Source: an uncultured Sutterella sp. (GTDB lineage Bacteria; Pseudomonadota; Gammaproteobacteria; Burkholderiales; Burkholderiaceae_F). Taken from it: a stretch of DNA of 64,000 bases. The stretch lies in NCBI GenBank assembly GCA_937943605.1, contig CALEAW010000045.1, forward strand, positions 3,538 through 67,537. Reading direction: 5' to 3'. Made by a program: the position numbers and the translations under genes. Shown here piece after piece: positions 35,251 to 42,771 of this stretch (positions are counted from its first letter, which is position 1; each line of letters starts with the position of its first letter). The notes under the pieces are model-generated. The model was not told where the DNA came from. It did not search any database and saw only the letters and a program-made list of their open reading frames with translations.

Positions 35251-36923
35251 ACTTCAAAAGCATACTACTTAGCGAAGCACTGAAACGTCGATTGCGATTG
35301 AGTGTTCGACGCATCGTGGCAACTTCAAAAGCATACTACTTAGCGAAGCACTGAAACAGCAAGAACGAGCGAAAGACTTCGAGCGCCGAGAGACTTCAAA
35401 AGCATACTACTTAGCGAAGCACTGAAACCAGGCAGTTGGTGCGCACGTTCAAGCTACGATGCGTAACTTCAAAAGCATACTACTTAGCGAAGCACTGAAA
35501 CCACCAAAAGCTGAGAAAGCAGATAGAACGCGCCAACTTCAAAAGCATACTACTTAGCGAAGCACTGAAACAGCGCAAAGCACGCTATTTGTCGCACTGT
35601 CTTTGTACTTCAAAAGCATACTACTTAGCGAAGCACTGAAACTACATACCTCCTTATGAATGTTCACCGGCCTCTAACTTCAAAAGCATACTACTTAGCG
35701 AAGCACTGAAACTTGCAACCCGTCTTTTAGATACTGGAGCCGACATCAACTTCAAAAGCATACTACTTAGCGAAGCACTGAAACAGGCTCTGCCATTAGC
35801 CTTCAAGGAAGCAACGGCACTTCAAAAGCATACTACTTAGCGAAGCACTGAAACCTTCATGCGCTTGGCGATCAAGGACCTTGGCTAACACTTCAAAAGC
35901 ATACTACTTAGCGAAGCACTGAAACGCTTCTTCATAAACCTTTTCAAGGGCTTCATAGGATAACACTTCAAAAGCATACTACTTAGCGAAGCACTGAAAC
36001 TGGACGCCCCGCAAAGACTGAGGAAGTAGAAGCTCCACTTCAAAAGCATACTACTTAGCGAAGCACTGAAACTTAAAGATCGACTTCTTTCAGGGCTTGC
36101 ACTCTTACTTCAAAAGCATACTACTTAGCGAAGCACTGAAACTTTTCCCACACTTCATTTTGATTAACGCAATGTGCAACTTCAAAAGCATACTACTTAG
36201 CGAAGCACTGAAACTCAACGCTATCGCTCTCGTACCTTTGAGGCGTTCATTAACTTCAAAAGCATACTACTTAGCGAAGCACTGAAACCATCTTCGCCGC
36301 CAGATGGGCTCGAGGGGCAGGAAACTTCAAAAGCATACTACTTAGCGAAGCACTGAAACATATCACTTCACATTAAGCGGCTGGAGTTGTTGCCACTTCA
36401 AAAGCATACTACTTAGCGAAGCACTGAAACAAGCCGCCAACGGCGCATCAATGCGACGGCCAATGAACTTCAAAAGCATACTACTTAGCGAAGCACTGAA
36501 ACAACCGTGGTGCCATCAAGATAGCCGTGCGCATCGTATACTTCAAAAGCATACTACTTAGCGAAGCACTGAAACAAAGACTGAGCTTTCGGATGTATTG
36601 CTCACCCCAACTTCAAAAGCATACTACTTAGCGAAGCACTGAAACTTGAAGCTCAAGCCACGGATAAGATCGAGGCTACAGCCACTTCAAAAGCATACTA
36701 CTTAGCGAAGCACTGAAACCCGTGTCCCTACGAACGAATCGTAGAGCTCTATCACACTTCAAAAGCATACTACTTAGCGAAGCACTGAAACGAAGCAATG
36801 CGAGTGATTGCATTGGCACCGAGAAAAAACTTCAAAAGCATACTACTTAGCGAAGCACTGAAACAGAGGGGGCCGGGGGAGACGGAATGGCTTTCGAACT
36901 TCAAAAGCATACTACGCTGAAAC
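35251..36923 (-). CRISPR. Type II-B CRISPR array: 23 full repeats, 1 degenerate, 23 spacers
   Basis: The 36-bp repeat (plus strand begins ACTTCAAAAG, ends CACTGAAAC) starts at 35251, 35322, 35393, 35466, 35536, 35607, 35677, 35749, 35819, 35890, 35965, 36037, 36107, 36179, 36253, 36324, 36395, 36467, 36540, 36610, 36684, 36756 and 36829, all identical by eye. A final 26-base copy at 36898-36923 has lost ten internal bases. The 23 spacers are 33-39 bases and look different from one another. The tracrRNA pairs with the minus-strand transcript (5'-GTTTCAGTG...), so crRNA is read leftwards. In type II-B from Francisella the crRNA-sense repeat also begins GTTTCAG (from memory). Confidence 0.98.
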
Positions 36924-37040
36924 TGCACATGAGCATCGACTGAACGTATGAAAACTTTAATAAGAGAACTGGTTATTAAAGTTTTCTCGAGAAATCTTTA
37001 ATAACGAAAGTCTTTATTAAAAATTCCGTGCTCCATAAGC
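36924..37040. promoter_or_regulatory. AT-rich dyad-containing right flank of the CRISPR array
   Basis: Contains a perfect 14-bp inverted repeat GAAAACTTTAATAA/TTATTAAAGTTTTC (36950-36963 and 36973-36986) and a second pair TTTAATAA/TTATTAAA (36997-37004 and 37014-37021), so the same TTTAATAA core occurs four times. It lies at the upstream end for leftward crRNA transcription and may hold the leader promoter or a regulator site. No clear -35/-10 pair was found. Confidence 0.45.
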
Positions 37041-37070
37041 AAAAAGGCCTGTCTTTCGACAAGCCTTTTT
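37041..37070. terminator. Terminator of the rplI operon
   Basis: Stem AAAAAGGC...GCCTTTTT with inner GTC/GAC pairs and a TTTC loop, with A and T tracts on both sides. It follows the rplI stop on the minus strand and also insulates the array. Confidence 0.85.
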
Positions 37071-37103
37071 GAATTTTGTTCGACGTCAGTCGTGCTTTAG
37101 CAA

Positions 37104-37556
37104 TTAGGCTTCAGCAACAACGTGAACGGTAACGTCAGCCGTGATGTCCGTGAGGAGACCGATCGTGATGACGTAGTCGCCGACAGCCTTGATGGCGCCG
37201 AGCGGGGTGCGAACCTGAGACTTCTTGATCTGGAGGTCGAACTTGGCGTCGACAGCAGCAGCGATGTCAGCGTTCGTGACGGAACCGAAGAGACGGCCGT
37301 CAACACCGCACTTGGACGTGATTTCGATTTCACCGCCGTTGAGCTTATCAGCGATAGCCTGAGCAGCAGCGATACGGTCAGCCTGGGCCTTTTCGAGTTC
37401 GGCACGGCGAGCTTCGAATTCAGCGATGGCAGCCTTCGTGGCGCGCTTGGCACGGCCAGTCGGGATCAAGAAGTTACGGCCGTAGCCATCCTTAACCTTG
37501 ACGATGTCACCGAGGTCGCCGAGGTGGGTAATCTTTTCGAGCAGAATAACTTGCAT
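37104..37556 (-). CDS. rplI: 50S ribosomal protein bL9
   Basis: 150 residues with the bL9 N-terminal signature MQVILLEKITHLGDLGDIVKVKDGYGRNFLIPTG, a long connecting helix (about 40-75), and a C-terminal rRNA-binding domain. Last gene of the rpsF-priB-rpsR-rplI operon; 18 bases separate it from rpsR. Confidence 0.98.
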   Translation of the reverse strand: MQVILLEKITHLGDLGDIVKVKDGYGRNFLIPTGRAKRATKAAIAEFEARRAELEKAQADRIAAAQAIADKLNGGEIEITSKCGVDGRLFGSVTNADIAAAVDAKFDLQIKKSQVRTPLGAIKAVGDYVITIGLLTDITADVTVHVVAEA

Positions 37557-37574
37557 TTGATTATCTCCTAGCGA

Positions 37575-37844
37575 TTACTGGTTGTCCGTGTACGGCAACA
37601 AGGCGAGGAAGCGAGCACGCTTGATAGCCGTGTCGAGCTGACGCTGATAGTGAGCCTTCGTGCCCGTCAAACGAGCCGGCATGATCTTGCCGTTTTCCTG
37701 GATGAAGTCGCGAAGCGTTTCAACATCCTTGTAGTCGATCTGTTCGACGTTTTCCACCGTGAAACGGCAGAACTTCTTACGCTTGAAAAGCGAATTTTGC
37801 TGGTTACCGCGGCGGGGCTTGCCCTTACCCTTACCAAAAGCCAT
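37575..37844 (-). CDS. rpsR: 30S ribosomal protein bS18
   Basis: 89 residues. The core begins FKRKKFCRF and includes DYKDVETLRDFIQENGKIMPARLTGTKAHYQRQLDTAIKRARFLALLPYTD, as is usual. The N-terminal 20 residues are a basic Gly/Lys-rich extension. Nine bases separate it from priB. Confidence 0.98.
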   Translation of the reverse strand: MAFGKGKGKPRRGNQQNSLFKRKKFCRFTVENVEQIDYKDVETLRDFIQENGKIMPARLTGTKAHYQRQLDTAIKRARFLALLPYTDNQ

Positions 37845-37853
37845 GATAGCTCC

Positions 37854-38138
37854 TTAAATATATTCCGTTATATGTACGATCAGGCGTGTACTCTTCATCG
37901 ATCGAGGTGCCAGAAAACCTTTGATATTCAATGCTGTTCCTAAAGGCAACTGATTAAGTGCCTCAGCGACGGCGCCAAAGGCGATCGCGGGAAAGTCATA
38001 TTCAAGTTTTCTAACTCTGCCGGCTTCTGTCAGTTCAGTTCGATGGTGAAATGCACCTTCAAAAACTTGTATACCCGCAGGGGTATACCTGACTTCCTCA
38101 CGCGAAGTGAGCGTACCGTTAATCTGTATGAGATTCAC
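37854..38138 (-). CDS. priB: Primosomal replication protein PriB
   Basis: Single OB-fold ssDNA-binding protein of 94 residues, part of the PriA-PriB-DnaT-type replication restart machinery. The sequence LIQINGTLTSREEVRYTPAGIQVFEGAFHHRTE and the location between rpsF and rpsR identify it and separate it from Ssb. Confidence 0.92.
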   Translation of the reverse strand: MNLIQINGTLTSREEVRYTPAGIQVFEGAFHHRTELTEAGRVRKLEYDFPAIAFGAVAEALNQLPLGTALNIKGFLAPRSMKSTRLIVHITEYI

Positions 38139-38188
38139 TCAGAGCCTGGTCGTACAGAAAATTCTGTTTCAGTCGAGACTGTTGAAAA

Positions 38189-38566
38189 TTATTCAGCAGC
38201 AGCGGCGTTAGCGGCTTCGGCAGCCACCTTCTTGGCTTCTTCCTTCTCGACGACCTTCATCATCGGGGAGGCAGCCGTTTCGGCGTGCTTCGTCTTGACC
38301 GTGAGGTGACGCAAAACAGCGTCATTGAAACGGAAACCGTTCTCGATTTCGGCGATCGTTTCGTGACCGCATTCGATGTTCAAGAGAACGTAGTGAGCCT
38401 TGACAAGCTTCTGAATGGGGTAAGCGAGCTGACGACGGCCCCAGTCTTCGATACGATGGATCTGACCACCCTGTTCGGCGACGAGGGTCTTGTAGCGTTC
38501 GATCATAGCGGGAACCTGTTCGCTCTGATCGGGGTGCACAATAATGCAAAGTTCGTAGTGACGCAT
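38189..38566 (-). CDS. rpsF: 30S ribosomal protein bS6
   Basis: 125 residues beginning MRHYELCIIVHPDQSEQVPAMIERY, with the IEDWGRRQLAYPIQKL and HYVLLNIECG blocks of bS6 and an Ala/Glu-rich C-terminal tail. First gene of the rpsF-priB-rpsR-rplI operon. A GGAGG-type binding site precedes the ATG. Confidence 0.98.
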   Translation of the reverse strand: MRHYELCIIVHPDQSEQVPAMIERYKTLVAEQGGQIHRIEDWGRRQLAYPIQKLVKAHYVLLNIECGHETIAEIENGFRFNDAVLRHLTVKTKHAETAASPMMKVVEKEEAKKVAAEAANAAAAE

Positions 38567-38705
38567 TTAGCCTCCTTGCGGAAAAAGCTGCCCAGAGCGT
38601 CTATTCTGGATGCAGCAAGGACAGAAAGAACGCGATTGTACTCGCTATTTTTGTGGTCTGCCACTCAAAAAGCGAAAAAAATCGCGTTCCACGAAAAAAG
38701 ATTTT

Positions 38706-39461
38706 TTAGAGCTTACCGCCGGTACGCTGACGCACGGTTTCAAATAAGCAAATACCGGAAGCCACAGAGACGTTCAAGCTTTCAACGGCACCAGCCATCG
38801 GAATCGCAGCGAGGTCGTCACAACGACGACGCGTCAACTGACGTAGACCATCCCCTTCAGCGCCGAGCACCCAAGCAAAGGCCTTCTTCTGGTCAAATTC
38901 ATAGATCGACTTGGTAGCTTCACCAGCCGTACCAACCACGGTCACACCCGCATCGCGCAATTCAACAATGGAAGCAGCCAAGTTGGTCACAGTCACCACG
39001 GGGACCGTTTCAGCCGCACCAGCGGCAGCCTTCAAAGCTGCCGGCGACATATGAGCAGAACGGTCACGCGGCACCAAGACACACTGGGCACCTGCAGCAT
39101 CGGCCACACGTAAGCACGCACCGAAGTTACGCGGATCAGTCACGCCGTCCAAAATGAGAATCAACGTGTCATCAGTGATCAAGTCCAAGAGTTCGTCGAA
39201 CTCTAACTGCGCCTGCTTTTCTTCAGCCATCGCCACAATACCTTGATGCGGCACATCGGGCGCCATACCATCGAGGCGGCGCGTATCAGCCGTCATGACA
39301 CGAATGCCAGCAGCAATCAGCTTTTCGCGCATCTCGCGCATACGCTTGTCGCGGCGTTCAGGATCAAGGTAAACAGCGGTAATCGACTTAGGATCCATGC
39401 GCAAGCGCGCACCCACGGCATGAAAGCCAGCTAAAACAATATTCTTCACTTCGTATGACAC
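38706..39461 (-). CDS. rlmB: 23S rRNA (guanosine-2'-O-)-methyltransferase RlmB
   Basis: SPOUT-family enzyme that methylates G2251 of 23S rRNA. The N-terminal substrate-binding domain covers about 1-80. Knot motifs are LDGVTDPRNFGACLRVADAAG, WVLGAEGDGLR and AGAVESLNVSVASGICLFE, with the conserved Asn, Arg and Glu. Length is 251 residues. It follows rnr on the same strand, as in many Proteobacteria. Confidence 0.95.
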   Translation of the reverse strand: MSYEVKNIVLAGFHAVGARLRMDPKSITAVYLDPERRDKRMREMREKLIAAGIRVMTADTRRLDGMAPDVPHQGIVAMAEEKQAQLEFDELLDLITDDTLILILDGVTDPRNFGACLRVADAAGAQCVLVPRDRSAHMSPAALKAAAGAAETVPVVTVTNLAASIVELRDAGVTVVGTAGEATKSIYEFDQKKAFAWVLGAEGDGLRQLTRRRCDDLAAIPMAGAVESLNVSVASGICLFETVRQRTGGKL

Positions 39462-39560
39462 ACGTCAGAAAACGCGACTTAGTAGAGATCGCGTTGTTAA
39501 ATTAATTGGCGGCGCTCATTGTACCCCAGTGGCTCATGAGCGTCAGCCCCAACTCAACGA

Positions 39561-41981
39561 TTAAAACCAATCTTCGTCAAGATCATCATCGTCGTCATCG
39601 TCTTCCCAGGTCGACGTCAAAAAATCCGCATCAAAGAAGTCGTCACGATAAGGACGCCAACCTTGTCGAGAACCTCGACGGCCACCCGAGCGACCTTTCT
39701 TTGCGCCCTTAATCACATGACGCTCAAGATTGGTATCGAGTACAAAAGACATACGGCGGTTTTCAAGATCAACGTCTTCAAGACGAACAATGACACGGTC
39801 ACCCACACGAACCTGAGCCATTTCTTCGTGAGAAGTCATGGTGAGGGCCTTTTCGTCAAATTCGTAATAGCCCCAGCCTAAGTTCGAAATGTGGATGAAG
39901 CCTTCAATCGCCGTATCTTTGAGCGAGACAAAAACACCTGCCGCGATCATGCCAGTCACAATCGCTTCATGACGACCCTTGCCATGACGAAGCATATAGT
40001 CGCACTTCAGGTAATTCATCACATCGCGCGTAGCATCATCGGCGCGACGTTCAGCCGCTGAACAAAGAATACCTAAGCGCTCCCAAACGCGACGACGAGA
40101 CTCATTGCGAGATTCGTCAGCCGGCTTGCGTTCAGCTTCAGGGCGGCTACCTAAACCGCGCGCCTGACGACTCACCATGACAGACGAATCATCAAAGACA
40201 ACCTGCGGCACATACACACGACGAGACAAAATACCCTTAATCGTGCGATGTAAGAGTAAGTCTGGGTAGCGACGAATTGGCGACGTAAAGTGCGCATAAG
40301 CCTGATACTGAAGACCGTAGTGACCAATATTGACCGGGTCATAACACGCACGAGACATGGATCGTAAAATCGCTGTCTGTAAAAACTCGTTCTCTTTCGT
40401 GCGTTCAATGAGCTCCGCGAAACCTTCTGGTGTCGCTTCAGGTAGCTTTTCATTAAAGCTCTTCAACACAGCACGCAAGGTTTCGAGACGATCGGGACTA
40501 GGCTCATCGTGCACTCTGAATAACGAATCACGTTTTTTCTGAATCACAAAGTCAGCTGCACAGACGTTCGCGACTAACATGCATTCTTCGATCAAACGAT
40601 GCGCATCGTTATGGTCACGCACCTTAAAGTCACAAATCGTGCCCTTTTCATCAAAGACTGCCATTGTTTCTTGCGTTTCAAGATCTAACGTATGACGCGC
40701 ATTACGAGCAGCACGCAGGACTTTGAAGAGCGCATAAAGATGCTGAAGATCTTCAAGACGATCACCAACGGCGGCAAGTCCCCCTTCTTCACCTTGTAAA
40801 GCGCTCCACACCTGCGTATAAGTGAGACGAGCGTGCGAATGAATGACAGCTGGATAGAACTGATAGGCTTCGGTTTGCCCTTTGGCGTTCACAACCGCAT
40901 CACACACCATCGTGAGACGATCGACACCAGGATTTAAAGAGCAAAGTCCGTTCGATAATTTTTCAGGGAGCATGGGCACCACGCTCGACGGGAAATACAC
41001 ACTCGTCGCACGCTTTTGGGCATCCACGTCCAAAGCGCTACCAGGCTTCACATAGTGACTGACGTCTGCAATCGCCACAAGTAAACGCGTCTTACCGTCG
41101 TCGAGCGGCATACACCACACAGCGTCGTCAAAGTCGCGCGCATCTTCACCGTCAATAGTGACAAAGGGAATATCACGTAAGTCAACACGACGCCCCATCG
41201 AGCGATGATCCACTTCGTCGGGTAGCGCCGCGGCTTCCTCTAAGGTTGCATCACTAAATTCGACAGGGAGATCATATTCGGCAGAAGCAATCGCAATTTC
41301 GCCCAAGGGGTCAAAGCGATTCCCAATCTCTTTGACAAAACGCGCAAAAACGTCGACGTAGGGCTCTGGTTTTTGAGACTCAGGCAAGAGTTCAACTTCA
41401 AAGGCCGCCTTCGTGAGATCAACTGATTCAGGCACATCAGCCATATCCATCATCATGACGACAGGCGCAAACGTATTGACAGGAATAACCTCAACCACGC
41501 CGGTACGGCGACGCTTGCGAGTCGGATTCAAGACGCGACAAACCCAACGCGTTTGATGACGTGCAACAAAGTTCGACAAATGCCAGTCGCCAGAAGCTTG
41601 ACGGCGCATCATAAAGACGTCGCCCGGCAAGCACTTCAAGGTGAAGGGCACGGGCATCGAGACGTCAGGGTCGCTTTGCAGCATCACAGTAAAGTTCGCC
41701 AACTCACGAGCACCGCGAACGACACCCGGCTCTGTTGCCGCTTCAGGATGACAGAACCAGTTCTTGTCCCCCGCCATAAAGCCTTCTTGATGCAAGGCAA
41801 CCACAGCTGCGTTGCCTTTGGAGCGATCCCAACCACAAGCCTGCGCAATCTGGCGCTTTGCCTGAGAGTAAGAGATGTCCCCCTTGAGACTTTCTAAGTA
41901 TGTACGCGCCTGGGCGAGCTCTTCGTTCGTCAAGACAATCGGTTCGACCTTCGCGGTCACAGTTTTTCTTTTCTTAGCCAT
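39561..41981 (-). CDS. rnr: Ribonuclease R
   Basis: Processive 3'-5' exoribonuclease of the RNB family, 806 residues. An N-terminal helix-turn-helix and cold-shock domains precede the RNB catalytic domain with DGEDARDFDDAVWC, the metal-binding Asp cluster. The S1 domain (VRVGDRVIVRLEDVDLENRRMSFVL) follows. The C-terminus is an unusual charged tail, first basic (KGAKKGRSGGRRGSRQG), then Asp-rich (EDDDDDDDLDEDWF). rlmB lies about 100 bases downstream. Confidence 0.96.
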   Translation of the reverse strand: MAKKRKTVTAKVEPIVLTNEELAQARTYLESLKGDISYSQAKRQIAQACGWDRSKGNAAVVALHQEGFMAGDKNWFCHPEAATEPGVVRGARELANFTVMLQSDPDVSMPVPFTLKCLPGDVFMMRRQASGDWHLSNFVARHQTRWVCRVLNPTRKRRRTGVVEVIPVNTFAPVVMMMDMADVPESVDLTKAAFEVELLPESQKPEPYVDVFARFVKEIGNRFDPLGEIAIASAEYDLPVEFSDATLEEAAALPDEVDHRSMGRRVDLRDIPFVTIDGEDARDFDDAVWCMPLDDGKTRLLVAIADVSHYVKPGSALDVDAQKRATSVYFPSSVVPMLPEKLSNGLCSLNPGVDRLTMVCDAVVNAKGQTEAYQFYPAVIHSHARLTYTQVWSALQGEEGGLAAVGDRLEDLQHLYALFKVLRAARNARHTLDLETQETMAVFDEKGTICDFKVRDHNDAHRLIEECMLVANVCAADFVIQKKRDSLFRVHDEPSPDRLETLRAVLKSFNEKLPEATPEGFAELIERTKENEFLQTAILRSMSRACYDPVNIGHYGLQYQAYAHFTSPIRRYPDLLLHRTIKGILSRRVYVPQVVFDDSSVMVSRQARGLGSRPEAERKPADESRNESRRRVWERLGILCSAAERRADDATRDVMNYLKCDYMLRHGKGRHEAIVTGMIAAGVFVSLKDTAIEGFIHISNLGWGYYEFDEKALTMTSHEEMAQVRVGDRVIVRLEDVDLENRRMSFVLDTNLERHVIKGAKKGRSGGRRGSRQGWRPYRDDFFDADFLTSTWEDDDDDDDLDEDWF

Positions 41982-42044
41982 AATGATTCGAAATGCGATA
42001 CTGTCGACAGTCTACACTTATGTCAAAACTTTTATACAGTTTAC

Positions 42045-42073
42045 TTGACAAAGACTTAGGGTCTCTGCATAAT
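42045..42073 (+). promoter_or_regulatory. Promoter of tRNA-Leu
   Basis: Consensus -35 TTGACA (42045-42050) and CATAAT (42068-42073), 17 bases apart, 16 bases before the tRNA. Confidence 0.85.
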
Positions 42074-42089
42074 ACGTACTCTCAGCAGT

Positions 42090-42176
42090 GCCCGGATGGC
42101 GAAATTGGTAGACGCACCAGCTTCAGGTGCTGGCGCCTTCACGGGCGTGGAGGTTCGAGTCCTCTTCCGGGCACCA
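42090..42176 (+). tRNA. tRNA-Leu (anticodon CAG)
   Basis: Class II tRNA of 87 bases including an encoded CCA. Acceptor GCCCGGA pairs with TCCGGGC. The anticodon stem CCAGC/GCTGG encloses loop TTCAGGT, giving anticodon CAG. A long variable arm and the T-loop GGTTCGAGTCC follow. A strong promoter is just upstream and a terminator just downstream, so it is a single-gene unit. Confidence 0.96.
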
Positions 42177-42193
42177 CTGACCTAATTCTAGAA

Positions 42194-42221
42194 GGTCTGC
42201 GAAAAATCGCAGGCCTTTTTT
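42194..42221 (+). terminator. Terminator of tRNA-Leu
   Basis: Stem GGTCTGCGA/TCGCAGGCC (one G-T pair) with an AAAA loop, followed by six T. Confidence 0.9.
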
Positions 42222-42274
42222 GTTATTCGCTATCCGTGCTATTCTGACGGCAATACGACATTAAGAGAGTTGTT

Positions 42275-42715
42275 ATGCCGACTTCTGCCCCTTCGCTCAC
42301 TGCCTTCCCGTACTGGATCGAACGACGTCCTGACGGCTATCGCGCACATTTCCCTAATTATCCTGAGTTTGAACCGCTAGCGCCCACGATTCAAGCGCTC
42401 GTCGAAAACCTGCAAGCTGGCTTTTTGCCGATTCTTGAAGCCAGGCTCAAAAATGACAACTTACCTGAGCCCCTTGCACCCTGTGCTGGTGAAAACATCT
42501 TGCAACTCACCCCTACCTACGCTACGAAGCTTCATCTCATATTAGCCATCAAGGCACAACGCTTTTCAACGGGCGAACTCTGTAAACGCATTGGCTGCCT
42601 CCCCCAAGAAGCGACACGTATTATGAAGCTCACACACCCCACCAAAATCGATACGCTCGCGTCAGCGATCTCGGTGCTTGGCGGCAAAATCGAATGTCAA
42701 ATTGACTTCAAGTAG
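42275..42715 (+). CDS. HicB-like antitoxin without a HicA partner
   Basis: 146 residues with the layout of HicB antitoxins: an N-terminal partial RNase-H-like fold (YWIERRPDGYRAHFPNYPEFEPLAPTIQALVENLQAGF) and a C-terminal helix-turn-helix (ELCKRIGCLPQEATRIMKLTHPTKIDTLASAISVLGG) that resembles E. coli HicB as I remember it. No HicA-sized gene is adjacent: the tRNA lies upstream and the convergent MscS gene downstream. It may be a solitary regulator. Confidence 0.75.
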   Translation: MPTSAPSLTAFPYWIERRPDGYRAHFPNYPEFEPLAPTIQALVENLQAGFLPILEARLKNDNLPEPLAPCAGENILQLTPTYATKLHLILAIKAQRFSTGELCKRIGCLPQEATRIMKLTHPTKIDTLASAISVLGGKIECQIDFK

Positions 42716-42719
42716 CTAA

Positions 42720-42758
42720 AAAGGCACGTCCCAAAGAAGAACGTGCCTTTCATTTTTT
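42720..42758. terminator. Bidirectional terminator between hicB-like and mscS-like genes
   Basis: Perfect 10-bp stem AAAGGCACGT/ACGTGCCTTT (42720-42729 and 42741-42750) followed by a T-tract at 42753-42758. Confidence 0.87.
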
Positions 42759-42771
42759 ATTGTGATTCGCT

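Noticed and set aside
36097..36285. Open frame inside the CRISPR array
   Set aside because: It is made of repeats and spacers only, with a repeated peptide from the repeat sequence.
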